Assembly: GCA_001936135.1 (NCBI GenBank)
Contig: CP012816.1
Span: 2,173,501 to 2,237,500 of the forward strand
DNA from: Saccharomycopsis fibuligera x Saccharomycopsis cf. fibuligera
Lineage: Eukaryota > Ascomycota > Saccharomycetes > Ascoideales > Saccharomycopsidaceae
DNA length: 64,000 nt
Direction of reading: 5' to 3'
The stretch's first letter is position 1; each line of letters starts with the position of its first letter. The position numbers and the translations under genes were made by a program. The notes beneath the pieces were generated by a model. That model saw only the letters and a program-made list of their open reading frames with translations, did not search any database and had not been told where the DNA came from. Shown here piece after piece: positions 49,419-61,024 of this stretch.

Positions 49419-52400
49419 ATGGGCAGCGGTGGTAATGAGCCCACAGAAGTTTCTTTGTTGATTCCCAGCGGTGCAGCTGGACTGTCTTCCGCCGCTTCAT
49501 CTTCAGCTCACAGTCATGGCAGTAGACACTATCATGGTATCTTCAAAAAGAGAAATGCAACAGAGAAAATCTTTCAGAAAGATAAAGAGCTTGCTGAAAA
49601 GCTAGACCAGCAACAACCCAAGCTAGGCACCTTTGGCGGGGTCTTTTTACCAACCGCATTAAACGTCTTGTCCATCTTGATGTTCTTGCGTTTCGGTTTT
49701 ATCGTTGGTCAACTTGGTATTGCTGGCTCTTTTGTCACTTTGATGCTATGCTACACTATCAACTTGCTTACAACTTTATCTGTGTCTGCAATTGCCACGA
49801 ATGGTGTTGTTAGAACAGGAGGCGCTTACTACATGATCTCCAGATCACTTGGGCCCGAATTTGGTGGTGCCATTGGTCTTATATTTTATTTTGGCCAAAT
49901 TCTTAATTCTGCATTGAATGTCGTTGGTTTGATTGAGCCGCTTCTTAATAACTTTGGTACTGATAAAGGTACCATTTGGGCCATTCTTCCAGAATCGTAT
50001 ACTTGGTCCATTGTTTATTCGACAATAATCTTGTTTTTATGTGTCTCCGTTAGTCTTGTTGGCGCTGATATGGTTTCCAGAGCAGCATTGCTACTATTTA
50101 TCATCTTAATGATATCCATCTTATCAGTCCCTGTATCTGCACTTTTTGTCTCTCCGTTCGACCTACCATCATTAGATACCTTTTACTCCGGAATATCATG
50201 GCAAACTTTCAAAGAAAACCTACTCCCGCAATTCACAAAGCACGCAGCCGGATCTCAGATCAATGGCCGCGAGAATTTTGCCAACTTGTTTGGGATCTTT
50301 TTCCCCGCAACCGCAGGTATCTTGGCCGGCGCAAGCATGTCTGGATCATTGGCAAACCCGTCCAAAAGTATCCCCAAGGGCACGTTATGGGGTCTTTTGC
50401 TTACTTTTTTTGGTTACGGAATCGTCATTCTTTCTTTAGGAGTTTCAGTGCCAAGAGACCTTTTGCATAAAGACGTTCAAGTTATACAAACCGTTAGTTT
50501 CGCCCAAGTCATTATTATTCTTGGCGAATTCTCAACATCTGTTTTCTCCATAATAATGGGCGTTGTAGGCGCCGCTGATATCTTGTCTGCAATTTCCAAA
50601 GATGTAATCATTCCAGGTCTTTCCATATTTGCCAATAAGCACAGCAACCCAGTGAAGGCCATACTATTCTCATGGTTATTGATTCAGGCATTTTTGTTTG
50701 CCAACATTAACCAAATTGCTACTTTAATAACTATGGCATTTTTGATGACTTTTATTGTCATAAACGTTGCTTGCTTTTTGTTGGAAATTTCTGCTGCTCC
50801 AAATTTCAGACCATCTTTTGACTATTTCAATCGAGCTACTGCTGCGGCTGGGGTTGTCGCTTGTTTGATTGCCATGTTTATTGTTGATGGAATTTCTGCC
50901 TCAATGATAATTTTTTGCCTATTATTTTTAATCATCACTATTCATTATGTTTGCCCGCCCAAGTCTTGGGGTGATGTTTCACAAACATTAATTTATCATC
51001 AAGTTAGAAAATACTTGTTCAAATTAAGACAAGATAATGTCAAGTATTGGCGCCCTCAAATTTTGCTTTTGGTGGACAATCCCCGCACATGTTGGAACTT
51101 GATGCATTTTTGCAATCATTTGAAAAAAGGTGGCTTGTATATTCTTGGCCATGTTATTATCAGCACTAATGATTTTGAGGAAAAATTCGACGAGTACACT
51201 CGAGAAAGAACCGCATGGATCAAACTTCGAGATATGCTCAATTTGAAAGCATTTGTTCAATTTTCGTTTTCTGCTTCCTTGCCATGGGGCGTGAGAAACA
51301 TTTTTCTAGGTTCTGGCTTAGGTAGCATGAAACCCAACATCATTGTTATTGGCTTTTTAGACTTGAGTAATCTGAAGTCGCTCACTAACAGCTTAAATAG
51401 TCTAGAGTCACAATCACAACCCCCTTATACTGACCCATCAGTGGTGCCGCGAAGCATTGAACGACTTAATCCTGCATATAGCCAACAGGTCGGCTCAGAT
51501 TTTCTCCGATTGCCAACAGATCACTACCGTGGTGAAAAACGCATCAAGGTACAAGAATGGGTCCAGTGTATCGAGGAGCTTTTGTTAATGAAGGCCAACG
51601 TTGCAGTAGCTAAAGGGTTTCCCAGACTATGTATCCCTGATAAACATGTTGAAGAATTAGATCATGACGAAAAAGCCATTATTGATTTGTATCCTATTCA
51701 AATGTCTGCTGAAATTGCAGAAAAATCAGGACAAACCATTCTTAGCACAAACTTTGACACCTATACTTTGATTTTGCAGCTAGGTGCGATTTTGACTACC
51801 GTGCCTCAATGGAATAAAACTCATCGTTTAAGGATTGTGGTATTTGTGGAAGAAATTGAAGATGTTGAAGAAGAAAGAGAGCGACTCACCCAACTAATTG
51901 GCGTATTGAGAATCAATGCGGAGATTTTGGTGTTGTGTTTCAACTCTGGAGATTTTTCATTTTATGATTACATTGCTAAAAATAAATGTGTGGACAAGAA
52001 AGTTAATCGGAAAGTCAATAAAGTATTAGCTAATAACGAATGGTGGAAAGCGGTTACTGCGTTGAGACTTGAAAATTTACAACAGCAACAGCAACAGCAA
52101 CAACAGCACAATTACTACAATGACATTTTGAGTTCTACATTGCCATTGAACTTGAGAAACACCATTCGCGCCAAAAATAACAATATTACATTGTCAAGGT
52201 TACAAAGATTAGGCGTCAGTTTGAAAATGAGAACCAGTAGATTATTGAACGAGCATATCTCCGGTAGCAGTCCTCGTTATGATTTCAGTGATCTGGACTC
52301 AAATGATAGTGATTCAGATTTAGAAAGCGTTGGAGGATATGAAAGTGATCCTGAAGCTGCAATCAGAAAACAAATTAGTAAGCCCAAAACATTGGCATCT

Positions 52401-53621
52401 GAAAGAAGAATGAGAAGAAAAACCTTTTCTAATGTATTGAACTTCGGTAGTGCAGGTGCTGGTGTAGGTTCTGGTAACGACGGCAATGATAATATTACTG
52501 GACCAAAGACTCCTAAATCGCCGTTTTTTGACAAACATCGAGTTGTCTCCCAGCAACAGCAGCCAAAATCACAACAGCAGCAGCAGCAACAGCAGCAACA
52601 ACAAGAACAACAGGCATCATCCAAAAATGGTCTGGATGATATCACCAGTGAAACTCTCAAAAGGCCTACATTATCCCGTCAAAATAGTAAGCAATCCTAC
52701 ACCAGTTTACGCAACCAAGCAAGACCCAATTTTTCCTCTCAAGCCATGCCAAAATCCAAAGTTAATGAAGAAGCCACAGGCCTTGAACCGTCAATTATGT
52801 TTGCTGCTGAGGATGATAATGTATCCATACGAAGCAAGAGTCGGGCATCAAGTATTAAGGGCATTGGTGGCGGTGGAAGTAAACGAATTGTTGGTCTCAA
52901 CAAAACCAATAATATTGATGGTGTAAAAGAAAAAAGTTCATTGTTCAATAGTGGTGGGGGATCTGGAAACGACTTTGATTGTGGCTCTGCTTTTGATAAA
53001 GATGACAAGAGTGCTAATAAGTACAAGTATGCGGCAGCTGCGGCAGAAGCAGCAAGAGCAGCTACGGGCGCAGGCGCTGATGCTGGTACTGGTGCAGTTA
53101 AACGATTTGATGTGATCTTTAACAATAGTGATGAAGACAAAGATAATAGTAAGGGTAATAACAATAATAATAGTAGTAAAAAGATTAGCACCAAGACGAG
53201 AAAAAGTGGTAAAAGCACGCAACAGGGCACTAATGGAATCGTTGAAGCTATAGATCATGACAATGCGATAAGCAGTGACACAGATGATGGCAATGATGAG
53301 TCTGATGCTGAAAATGTTGGAGACAGTGACGCCGACACCGATACCGACACCGATAGTGAAGGCAGAGAATTTAATGTAGAAAACCTTAGTTTTAACGATT
53401 TACCAGCTCGTGCCCAACATTTGATTTTAAACCAACTTATGATGAAAACTTCAAAAAATTCATCAATTATCTTTACAACGTTACCTACACCTCCCGTAGG
53501 GTGCCACAAAAATATTAATGACTCTGTTGATTATGTTGAAACTTTGGAATTATGGTGCCGTGGATTGCCGCCTGTGATATTAATTAATTCTAGAACAATG
53601 ACAGTGACTACGGCATTATGA
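49419..53621 (+). CDS. VHC1: Vacuolar cation-chloride cotransporter Vhc1
   Basis: The 1400-residue membrane protein belongs to the SLC12 family. About 12 hydrophobic segments lie between residues 70 and 515, starting [24 protein letters not shown] and including the signature [21 protein letters not shown] and [19 protein letters not shown]. The long cytosolic C-terminus has the SLC12 domain ([19 protein letters not shown]). Vhc1 (YBR235W) moves K+ and Cl- across the vacuolar membrane. It is longer than the yeast protein (1120) because of low-complexity expansions: poly-Gln (52080-52106 and 52551-52613), an Ala-rich run near 53033 and an Asp/Ser-rich stretch near 53270-53360. Two CTG codons (49483, 52293) lie inside Ser-rich or Ser/Asp-rich runs. 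Confidence 0.92.
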   Translation: MGSGGNEPTEVSLLIPSGAAGLSSAASSSAHSHGSRHYHGIFKKRNATEKIFQKDKELAEKLDQQQPKLGTFGGVFLPTALNVLSILMFLRFGFIVGQLGIAGSFVTLMLCYTINLLTTLSVSAIATNGVVRTGGAYYMISRSLGPEFGGAIGLIFYFGQILNSALNVVGLIEPLLNNFGTDKGTIWAILPESYTWSIVYSTIILFLCVSVSLVGADMVSRAALLLFIILMISILSVPVSALFVSPFDLPSLDTFYSGISWQTFKENLLPQFTKHAAGSQINGRENFANLFGIFFPATAGILAGASMSGSLANPSKSIPKGTLWGLLLTFFGYGIVILSLGVSVPRDLLHKDVQVIQTVSFAQVIIILGEFSTSVFSIIMGVVGAADILSAISKDVIIPGLSIFANKHSNPVKAILFSWLLIQAFLFANINQIATLITMAFLMTFIVINVACFLLEISAAPNFRPSFDYFNRATAAAGVVACLIAMFIVDGISASMIIFCLLFLIITIHYVCPPKSWGDVSQTLIYHQVRKYLFKLRQDNVKYWRPQILLLVDNPRTCWNLMHFCNHLKKGGLYILGHVIISTNDFEEKFDEYTRERTAWIKLRDMLNLKAFVQFSFSASLPWGVRNIFLGSGLGSMKPNIIVIGFLDLSNLKSLTNSLNSLESQSQPPYTDPSVVPRSIERLNPAYSQQVGSDFLRLPTDHYRGEKRIKVQEWVQCIEELLLMKANVAVAKGFPRLCIPDKHVEELDHDEKAIIDLYPIQMSAEIAEKSGQTILSTNFDTYTLILQLGAILTTVPQWNKTHRLRIVVFVEEIEDVEEERERLTQLIGVLRINAEILVLCFNSGDFSFYDYIAKNKCVDKKVNRKVNKVLANNEWWKAVTALRLENLQQQQQQQQQHNYYNDILSSTLPLNLRNTIRAKNNNITLSRLQRLGVSLKMRTSRLLNEHISGSSPRYDFSDLDSNDSDSDLESVGGYESDPEAAIRKQISKPKTLASERRMRRKTFSNVLNFGSAGAGVGSGNDGNDNITGPKTPKSPFFDKHRVVSQQQQPKSQQQQQQQQQQQEQQASSKNGLDDITSETLKRPTLSRQNSKQSYTSLRNQARPNFSSQAMPKSKVNEEATGLEPSIMFAAEDDNVSIRSKSRASSIKGIGGGGSKRIVGLNKTNNIDGVKEKSSLFNSGGGSGNDFDCGSAFDKDDKSANKYKYAAAAAEAARAATGAGADAGTGAVKRFDVIFNNSDEDKDNSKGNNNNNSSKKISTKTRKSGKSTQQGTNGIVEAIDHDNAISSDTDDGNDESDAENVGDSDADTDTDTDSEGREFNVENLSFNDLPARAQHLILNQLMMKTSKNSSIIFTTLPTPPVGCHKNINDSVDYVETLELWCRGLPPVILINSRTMTVTTAL

Positions 53622-54438
53622 GGAAGAAAGTTTTATCATTTATTTTTGTGGCTCTTTTGATGGACACTTTTTTATGCTTTGCCTGAATTTTTCTTTGCTT
53701 TCCATACTTTAACTAATTTTCAGCCTGCTTTTCGTGATAGCAGTTGTTTTTGTTGTTCATTCATTCGCATATTTACTATCCTCTATAGATAAACCTTTCC
53801 GAAGTATCTAGAGACAATAATTCAGCATTAATGTGACATAGTTGTTAACTCTTACCTTTTCAGCCTCTGCCTTTTATCAGTATTTTATCTCTTCATCATC
53901 AGCTATGTTGAGCCGACCACAAAACTATTCATAACCAAATTGGATGCATACCCCACGCCAACGGTACGAATTGCCGTTACCAACAAGCTGGAGAGAGAAA
54001 AAAGTCGCAACTTTTTTTCTTTTTTGGTTTTTTTCCGCTCATCAATGGGTGAGTGAGTCGGGAGCTAGCATTTGTGAACCACTCGTCGGCTTTTAGATTT
54101 TTCAGTTTTAGCTTTTTCTTGAACTTCAAAATTCGACATAAAATATTAAACATTGGTTTTTACGTACAAGTTTTAAACAAGAGATTTTATTTTTGTCGCT
54201 GCTTTAATATAATATTCCGTTTTGCGCATTCACATTTGAGTGATAATTCATTCAGACAAAATTTGCAATTTTGCATCAGAGTAAAACAGAATTTGTCAAA
54301 AACAGAGTGATTCAAGATCAAACTCTGATACTATTCACTTCTGAAAAATACTCAGGTTTCGTATATTAGTTAGGAATTGACTAGTTAAATTGAAAACAGC
54401 CAAGAGTTAAAATTTGATAAAGTCTCCCCACCTTGACC
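53622..54438. other. Intergenic between VHC1 and the M1 aminopeptidase-like gene
   Basis: 817 bp: T-rich 3' flank, then a 5' region for the next gene. I see no defined element or RNA gene. Confidence 0.45.
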
Positions 54439-57400
54439 ATGTCTGCTCAATTGACTTCCATTATAGGTCCATTCAAACCAACAAACTACGATCTTGCATT
54501 GGACATTGATCATACAAAAAAAAACTTCACTGGTAAAGCCATAATCTCTTTTACCAAACCATCAACATCGCCATCATCGAATACCCAAAGCAGTCATGAT
54601 AATGATTCATTTAAAGTTACATTGAACAGCTCTGGGCTTGTAATCTTAAGCGCTACTATTGCCATTCCTGACACTGACAAGAACAATGAAAAGGCCAATA
54701 TCAAATACTTGAATGATCTCCAACGTGTTGAGTTATCCTTCGTCAATCTCACCCGAGCTCAAGTTTTGAGTCCTTTCCAAATCACGATAAAATACATTGG
54801 TAAAATCAACAGAATTAATACCTTCAGAGACAAAACTAGTGGTCTTTTCATCACTAACTACTCCGACATGATCACCGGCAAGGCAAGCAACACCATAATG
54901 GCAACACAATCCCAACCATGCGATTCTCGTTCGATTTTTCCCTGCGTAGACGAATTGGCTGCTAGAGCAAGCATTCAGTTGACCTTGACATTATCATCCA
55001 CTAAATTTCAGGCGCTTAGTAGTGCTGATGTGAAAAATGAGCAAGTTTTGGAAAATGGAAAAATGTTGATTGAATTTGAGCGAACTGAAGCGATGGTTAT
55101 TTCTTTGTTTAGTTTTGTTATTGGAGATTTAGATTTCCTTGAAGATGAAGTGACCCTTACTGGTCTTTCTGGAGCAACAGCAGGCCAAAAAGTGCCAATC
55201 AAAGTCTACACATTAAAAGGCGCCTCTCAACAAGCCCGCTACGCCCTAAACGTTACTAAGCACTTCCTCCCACATCTTGCGACAAAACTTCAACAACCTT
55301 ATCCGGCCACCAAACTTGATTTAGTCGGGCTTCCATTCCTTAGTAACGGTGCTGTGGAAAACTGGGGACTAGTTAACGTGCAACAGAGCATTTTATTAGT
55401 AACTGATGAAAATGATGCAATTGCTGGCAAATTGAGAAACAAAACTCGTCAATTGAACCAAATTATTGTTCATGAAATTGCTCATCAGTGGTTTGGGAAC
55501 TTGGTTAATTTTGATAGTTGGGAACATTATTGGTTGAATGAGGCGTTAGCTACGTTTTTAGCTTATGTGGTTGTTAATGAATTTGATTTTGCCAATGGCG
55601 GTGCTAATGCTAAAAATGACAACGGGAATATTGCCAAATATAGCAATGTTGATTACCAGACAATTTGGACCGAGCAAGCCATTTCTCTAGAATCCACTTT
55701 TGAAAGTGATGCTGCTGTTGTCGGCGATGATGGAGATGACTCAGGATTGTCGATTTCTCAAATAAGCAATGCAGTGCAAAATATTAATGTTGGTGGTATT
55801 GATAAAACATTCGATGCTGCTTCATACGAAAAAGCCATTCATTTGCTTCGTATGTTGATGAATGTCTTTGAAAATGAATATAGTGCTGGTAGTAAGGGCC
55901 AATTTGACGATTCAAGTAAGTTTTTCTTTAAAGCGTTGGGCCAATTAGTCGAAAAATATAACCATCAAGCTATCAAGCCAGTGGATTATTGGGTTTTCTT
56001 GAATGACTTATTGCAGAAACAAAAGCAAGACAAAAACGACGGTCAATCTAACAAGTTTAATTTGACCAACTTTATCGTCTCTTGGATAAAGTTGCCTGGA
56101 TTTCCTATTGTCTCTGTATCGTTGACAAAAGAAGACCTCGTCAAAGTTGAGCAGCACAGATACACAATCGGTCAAAGCACTGACAATGACAACGACGATG
56201 GGAAGGTTAACAGTTACGAAGATTATATATACCATGTCCCATTAGCTATCCGCACCACCGACGGCACCATCTTCAACTGGATGCTCACGGAAAGATCAAA
56301 AGTTTTCACTAATGAAGAACTCCCTGCGGCCAAATTTGTTAAAATTAATGCTAACCGCACCGGATACTTTAAAGCCAACTACGAATCTGCTTCATTTTAT
56401 GAAACAATCAGCGCTAATTTGTCAAAGTTATCAAAGTTGGATATTGTTGGTGTATTGTTAGACATTGAGAGCTCTATTGGCAATTCTCGGCAACAAAGCA
56501 AAGTGGCAGTGGATGGATTTTACCAGATTACTAAAGCAATTACTAACAAAAGCAATAAGGCCCTTCTTAGCAACAACTTTGAAGCGCTTGAAGTGGTGCT
56601 CAGAACTGCCCAGTACCTTGGGTCTGCTATCCAGTTAACTAAGCCAGCCGTTGAATTCAAGCAGTTCAAATCCAACTTTTTGAAGCCTTTGGCCAAGCAG
56701 CTTTTCCAAAACTTGGAATCATGGCCCGTTAACTATAGCGATGCTAAGTACAAATACAGCAGAGCTGAACTTGCCGCCAGAAGCGCTATTATCATGATTG
56801 GCGTTGAAGATCCAGACGTTTCCAACTACGCTGCTAAATTATTTAAACATTTGAACCATGGACCTAAAAAGTCGGTGCCTAGAGAAATAGTGAGCGCAGT
56901 ATTAGCCAACTTCTCGTACAATTGCAAGGATACCAAGAGCTTCAAGAAATTGTTGCAGGACACCACCAGATCGGTTGAGCCGTGTTTGGCGAATATTGAT
57001 AATCTGCTCGATCCTGAATCTGAAGTTGCGGTAACCGAGTTACAGTCAGCAGCAGTCAGTGCATTGGGGTTCACTAGAGACGAACAAAATTTCAAAAAAG
57101 TGTTAAATTACATTGCTACGAATATCGACAGCAAGGGAATCGAATTGGCGCTAGTCGGGTTTAATTACTTTGAAGCGGACGAACAAGCTAGCAACAAGAG
57201 CAACAAGCATAAGCAAATGGCATGGGAATGGCTTCAGTTGCACTTTGACCAATGGGCCAGCCGCAGCTTACGGGAAGGCTCAGAATATTCACAGCAGCTC
57301 TTCAAAACGTTGCAGAATTTGTTGATTACCGTGTTCAAGAGCTTCGATGTCAATGAGGGCAGTGCTGATCAACAGGCAGCGCAAAGGTTTGTCAGTGTGA

Positions 57401-57516
57401 AAGAGGCAAAGTTCCGCGCACACAAGTTGGAGCAGTTGTGGAAGGAGCAGGCAGCCAGCAGGGCACGGGACACGACGGCAGCAGGGTTGGTGGATATCGA
57501 CCAGTGGAAGCTTTGA
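54439..57516 (+). CDS. M1-family zinc aminopeptidase-like protein (GAVEN variant)
   Basis: The 1025-residue protein has the ATG at 54439; an in-frame TTG six bases earlier is not used. Zinc ligands are intact as HEIAH (His345, Glu346, His349) with Glu368 in WLNEALATF, spacing HEXXH-X18-E. The transition-state tyrosine fits Tyr463 in ASYEKAIHLLRM. The exopeptidase motif GAMEN reads GAVEN at 304-308. An acidic insert (about 413-450) precedes Tyr463. The C-terminal ERAP1-type helical domain is present (SRAELAARSAIIMIG; YNCKDTKSFKKLL). Aap1/Ape2 keep GAMEN, so this may be the Tma108-like branch, a ribosome-associated nascent-chain binder, or a diverged aminopeptidase. Confidence 0.85.
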   Translation: MSAQLTSIIGPFKPTNYDLALDIDHTKKNFTGKAIISFTKPSTSPSSNTQSSHDNDSFKVTLNSSGLVILSATIAIPDTDKNNEKANIKYLNDLQRVELSFVNLTRAQVLSPFQITIKYIGKINRINTFRDKTSGLFITNYSDMITGKASNTIMATQSQPCDSRSIFPCVDELAARASIQLTLTLSSTKFQALSSADVKNEQVLENGKMLIEFERTEAMVISLFSFVIGDLDFLEDEVTLTGLSGATAGQKVPIKVYTLKGASQQARYALNVTKHFLPHLATKLQQPYPATKLDLVGLPFLSNGAVENWGLVNVQQSILLVTDENDAIAGKLRNKTRQLNQIIVHEIAHQWFGNLVNFDSWEHYWLNEALATFLAYVVVNEFDFANGGANAKNDNGNIAKYSNVDYQTIWTEQAISLESTFESDAAVVGDDGDDSGLSISQISNAVQNINVGGIDKTFDAASYEKAIHLLRMLMNVFENEYSAGSKGQFDDSSKFFFKALGQLVEKYNHQAIKPVDYWVFLNDLLQKQKQDKNDGQSNKFNLTNFIVSWIKLPGFPIVSVSLTKEDLVKVEQHRYTIGQSTDNDNDDGKVNSYEDYIYHVPLAIRTTDGTIFNWMLTERSKVFTNEELPAAKFVKINANRTGYFKANYESASFYETISANLSKLSKLDIVGVLLDIESSIGNSRQQSKVAVDGFYQITKAITNKSNKALLSNNFEALEVVLRTAQYLGSAIQLTKPAVEFKQFKSNFLKPLAKQLFQNLESWPVNYSDAKYKYSRAELAARSAIIMIGVEDPDVSNYAAKLFKHLNHGPKKSVPREIVSAVLANFSYNCKDTKSFKKLLQDTTRSVEPCLANIDNLLDPESEVAVTELQSAAVSALGFTRDEQNFKKVLNYIATNIDSKGIELALVGFNYFEADEQASNKSNKHKQMAWEWLQLHFDQWASRSLREGSEYSQQLFKTLQNLLITVFKSFDVNEGSADQQAAQRFVSVKEAKFRAHKLEQLWKEQAASRARDTTAAGLVDIDQWKL

Positions 57517-57670
57517 GGATGGCTATTGCAAGTGTCTTGTGTAACCAAATGGGTCATTAACTCTGATCCAGCATATAGGTTCTAGTGTAAGATTGTATAT
57601 GTATATATCATCATCGAACGCCATCAGATAACGAAGAGTGTCAAAGTCTGGAGTAAACAATAGAGTCCAT

Positions 57671-57740
57671 CAAAGACATTCGAAGACAATCGAAGGCAAT
57701 CGAAGGCAATCGAAGGCAATCGAAGGCAATCGAAGACTGT
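57671..57740 (+). repeat. 10-bp tandem repeat (CGAAGGCAAT), about seven copies
   Basis: A degenerate start (CAAAGACATT, CGAAGACAAT), four perfect copies of CGAAGGCAAT at 57691-57730 and a decayed last copy. It lies 155 bp after the aminopeptidase-like stop. The 10-bp period equals about one helical turn. Confidence 0.9.
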
Positions 57741-58488
57741 CGGTGAATGTCGATGACTGACGAATCTGCCAACGGCTGTGTCCATATGCAGGTATCAGTA
57801 TCTATATGTGTATAGCAGCCTGACTACGCATTAATATGCGTATTCAGGCGTCGTCCCGCGCAGAACTGCGTGAGACGATGGCTCGCCAATCAATCGGTTT
57901 TGGTGCTCGTGAGCAGAGAACTGCCAATTGTCACAAGTAACCCACTTGCTGCGTCGAAGCCCGTGGAAATAGGAAGAACTTCTTCTATTGTTGTTGTTGC
58001 CGTTATTACTACCTTACTATACTGCGATATTGTCGCTTCCGCATAAAAATGCCAACAATTCGAGTCACGTTTCCAGTTCAGTCTCTGCAGTCTCTGAAAT
58101 TTATAAGCACTTGGATCCTCGCCCCTACCGCGCTTCTTTTCCTCTGCTTCTTCTCACTCTCAGTCTACTTCTGGAAACATTTCCCAGTCAATCTACTTTG
58201 CTGCGTACTTTACTCACCCAGACTTCTTCACTTGTTGAATCCTCTCTCAATGGCTACTTTCCGACTGCTTTGACAAAGTCGCTGCCTTCTGCTTTTGTCT
58301 TACTCAGTATCTCAAAGAATACACACTATCCAGTAGCCAGACACACTCGCACATAGGTCAGTCACTCAAGTTAGTGAAAAAGCGAAAAAAATAGAAAAAC
58401 AGAAAAATAAAATAAGAAAAAAAAAAAAAAAAATTTTTTTTTCTGTCCTTCTACGGTACAACGCTGCGGTACCCATTTAGCTTCCAAG

Positions 58489-58501
58489 GAATTTCCAAGA
58501 A
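58489..58501. promoter_or_regulatory. Heat shock element-like motif upstream of the J-protein gene
   Basis: GAAttTCCaaGAA matches the three-unit heat shock element GAAnnTTCnnGAA at 8 of 9 fixed positions, 200-212 bp before the ATG of a J-domain chaperone gene. Hsf1 control is inferred. Confidence 0.4.
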
Positions 58502-58700
58502 CAAATATCCGCCAAAGTTTATTTTCCATCTTTTGCATATCCACCAAAAACTAGAACACTATACCGGTTCTTGATTTTTGATACTCATTCTTTTTGCCTC
58601 CTTTTTTATATTTTTTTCTTTTTTCTTGTATCTTCGGTAACCTTCCCCTTCTGTATTCCGCCCAAGAAATTGCCTATCACAATTCCACTTTTAGCAAGGA

Positions 58701-60611
58701 ATGGTCCAAGAGTACACCTACTACAATATCCTAGGTGTGAATACAACGGCAACTGTAGATGAAATCAAAAAGGCCTACCGGGCCAAAGCCCTCAAGTTCC
58801 ATCCGGACAAAAACAAACACTCAAGCGAAGCTACCGAACAGTTCAAACAGCTAACCGCCGCCTACGAAGTGCTCTCAGATGAATCCAAACGCAAAATTTA
58901 CGACCATTATGGTTCTGCCGGTCTAAACTCCATGGTCTTTCATCCTTCGGGAAACAGCGCTTCTCAATATCAAAGCCAGAATCCAGGTCAAAGAACAACA
59001 ACAACTACAACGACCACGTTTTTCCAAAACAACAGCCGTAGTAGCACAAGCACAAGCACCAACACCAGCGACTCCAACAATCATAATCGTGGCCACGGTG
59101 CTGGCCATAATCAACATCAACCTCAGAACTTTGATTTCGCGGGCCAGGGGCCTTTTGGATCCTTCAACGGCAACAGCACTCCGAGTGATTTGTTTAACGA
59201 AATGTTGAGTAATGTCTTTAATTCGGGGAACAGCATGTTTGGCAATAGCAACAGTAGCACTAATGAAAACAACAACCATTTTTCTCATCTATTCAACAGT
59301 AACAATCACCACCCTGGCCAATTTCACAGTACAAATACTTTCCCTTTCAGTGGGTTTCCAAATCAATTTAGCCCTGGTCCTAGTCCAGCGTATGGCGCGC
59401 CTAACATGCCGTCTGGATTCAACATGAACCCAAACATCAATAATGTTCATCAGCAACAAGAACATAGCAGAAACCTTCGTAAAGGTCACAACATCACTCA
59501 TCATCTCAACTGCACTTTAGAAGAGCTTTTCAACGGCAAAAACAAGAAACTTGTGCTTACAAAACAGACTGCATGTTCTGAGTGTAAGGCCACTGGTTTA
59601 AGCGCAGGAGTAAGCCCCAACGCTATACTATGTCAGGAATGTAACGGTCTGGGTTCATACTTTATCCAGAAGCAAATGGGGCAAATGGTACAACAATTGA
59701 AAGGCACCTGTCCTGAATGTGCAGGTCTGGGGGTCCAGCGAGTCATTGATGAAAACCTCCTATGTGGCAAATGCAAAGGTAAAAAGTACGTGTCTGCCAA
59801 GAAAATACTAAGTGTTAATATTCCTCCAGGCTCGAAAAATAATGATTCAATGGTTTTTGCCAAAGAAGCAGATGAGGGTGAAAATATTATCCCGGGCGAC
59901 ATTATCATCTTAGTACATGAACTAGAACACGACGTATTCGTTCGCAAAAACTATGACTTAGTGCTAAAGCAAAACATTGACTTATTGACCGCCTTGGCTG
60001 GCGGTTCATTCAATTTCAAGTTCTTGAACGACAAGATCGTCAAAGTTAATTTAAACCCCGGGGAAATCATAAAGCCAGGAGCCATCAAAGTGCTCAAGAA
60101 TTATGGCATGCCCAAAACTACCCCAAACACTTATGGCGACTTGTTTATCCAGTTTGAAGTGGAGTTCCCTAAGGATGGGGTGCTAACCACTTCTAGCAGA
60201 AAAGCTTTGGAAAGCGTGTTGCCAGAAGGAAACTCGCCCAGCTATCATAATCACACAAAGACGACATATCAGCCCAGAAGGTACTCATCTGATAAGAAGC
60301 TCAAAACTAAGACCATGAATGGTAACAAGAATGGTAACAGCAGCGTCAATGAGGAAAATGGCAAAGGTAATGGCGCTAATGGTGGTAACGGTGGCGCTCA
60401 TAGCGACAACATCACCAACAGTAATGATACTAGCAGTAGCGGCAACATCAAAGCTGGCACTAACGGGGATGCCCTCAGTAATGACAATGATGACGAAGAA
60501 GGTGACATTATTCCTGAAGATGCAATAATTTCTGAAGAAGTTGATTTAATTGATGTTGATGAGGAACAATTTCAACAATATCGTCAAAAGAAACAAAAAA
60601 TGAGCCCCTGA
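58701..60611 (+). CDS. APJ1: Type I-like J-domain chaperone, Apj1 type
   Basis: The 636-residue Hsp40 has an N-terminal J domain (1-65) with the HPD motif at 34-36 (KFHPDKN), then a long Asn/Ser/Gly/His-rich linker (about 80-255). Four zinc-binding CxxC units follow, [24 protein letters not shown] and CGKCKGKK; the last lacks the usual second glycine. Two substrate-binding beta domains follow ([40 protein letters not shown]). The linker and the PGEIIKPG segment match Apj1, which works with Ssa Hsp70s in nuclear aggregate turnover. CTG codons at 59649 and 59727 fall at the x of GxG in the zinc motifs; read as Ser they give the familiar GSG. The tail is Gly/Asn-rich, then acidic. Confidence 0.85.
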   Translation: MVQEYTYYNILGVNTTATVDEIKKAYRAKALKFHPDKNKHSSEATEQFKQLTAAYEVLSDESKRKIYDHYGSAGLNSMVFHPSGNSASQYQSQNPGQRTTTTTTTTFFQNNSRSSTSTSTNTSDSNNHNRGHGAGHNQHQPQNFDFAGQGPFGSFNGNSTPSDLFNEMLSNVFNSGNSMFGNSNSSTNENNNHFSHLFNSNNHHPGQFHSTNTFPFSGFPNQFSPGPSPAYGAPNMPSGFNMNPNINNVHQQQEHSRNLRKGHNITHHLNCTLEELFNGKNKKLVLTKQTACSECKATGLSAGVSPNAILCQECNGLGSYFIQKQMGQMVQQLKGTCPECAGLGVQRVIDENLLCGKCKGKKYVSAKKILSVNIPPGSKNNDSMVFAKEADEGENIIPGDIIILVHELEHDVFVRKNYDLVLKQNIDLLTALAGGSFNFKFLNDKIVKVNLNPGEIIKPGAIKVLKNYGMPKTTPNTYGDLFIQFEVEFPKDGVLTTSSRKALESVLPEGNSPSYHNHTKTTYQPRRYSSDKKLKTKTMNGNKNGNSSVNEENGKGNGANGGNGGAHSDNITNSNDTSSSGNIKAGTNGDALSNDNDDEEGDIIPEDAIISEEVDLIDVDEEQFQQYRQKKQKMSP

Positions 60612-60992
60612 TTTTATTTGCTAAAAGTTATAAAACCATTAAAATATTATGAGGATATGAAACTATGGAAAACTTTATTTTTTGGATGTCGTTTTTGTTC
60701 TTTTGCTGATTTAATTTTTTGGTTTTTTTTTTGTTTGTCGCTCACCTTTTTATTGTTTATCTGTTATTCGTTATTTGTATCGGATTTTTATTATTACTTT
60801 GTTTATTGATAATTTTGGGTTTAAGTTTTTATATTACATTGATTCGCCTATCTCTTTTGTCACTGCTTCATGTGTTTGGCTTTTGACGCGTTTTTTTTTC
60901 CGGAAACCGAATTGCTTGCTTGCCTTTTTGTTCTATATTGTTAAAAAGCGGAAGCTTGAGCTACTGAAAACACACACTTAGTCTACAGGTTG

Positions 60993-61024
<32 letters not shown>

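Larger units (their letters stand above)
57517..58700. other. Intergenic between the aminopeptidase-like and J-protein genes
   Basis: 1184 bp. It contains a 10-bp tandem repeat (57671-57740), a CT-rich stretch at about 58120-58230, an A17-T9 block at 58417-58442 and a heat-shock-element-like motif. A 74-codon ATG frame at 58049 in the CT-rich DNA is not called. Confidence 0.5.

Noticed and set aside
57988-58356. Frames of 74 and 122 codons in the CT-rich region before the J-protein gene
   Set aside because: The longer has a non-ATG start; both translate a pyrimidine-rich promoter into Leu/Ser-rich sequence without a family.
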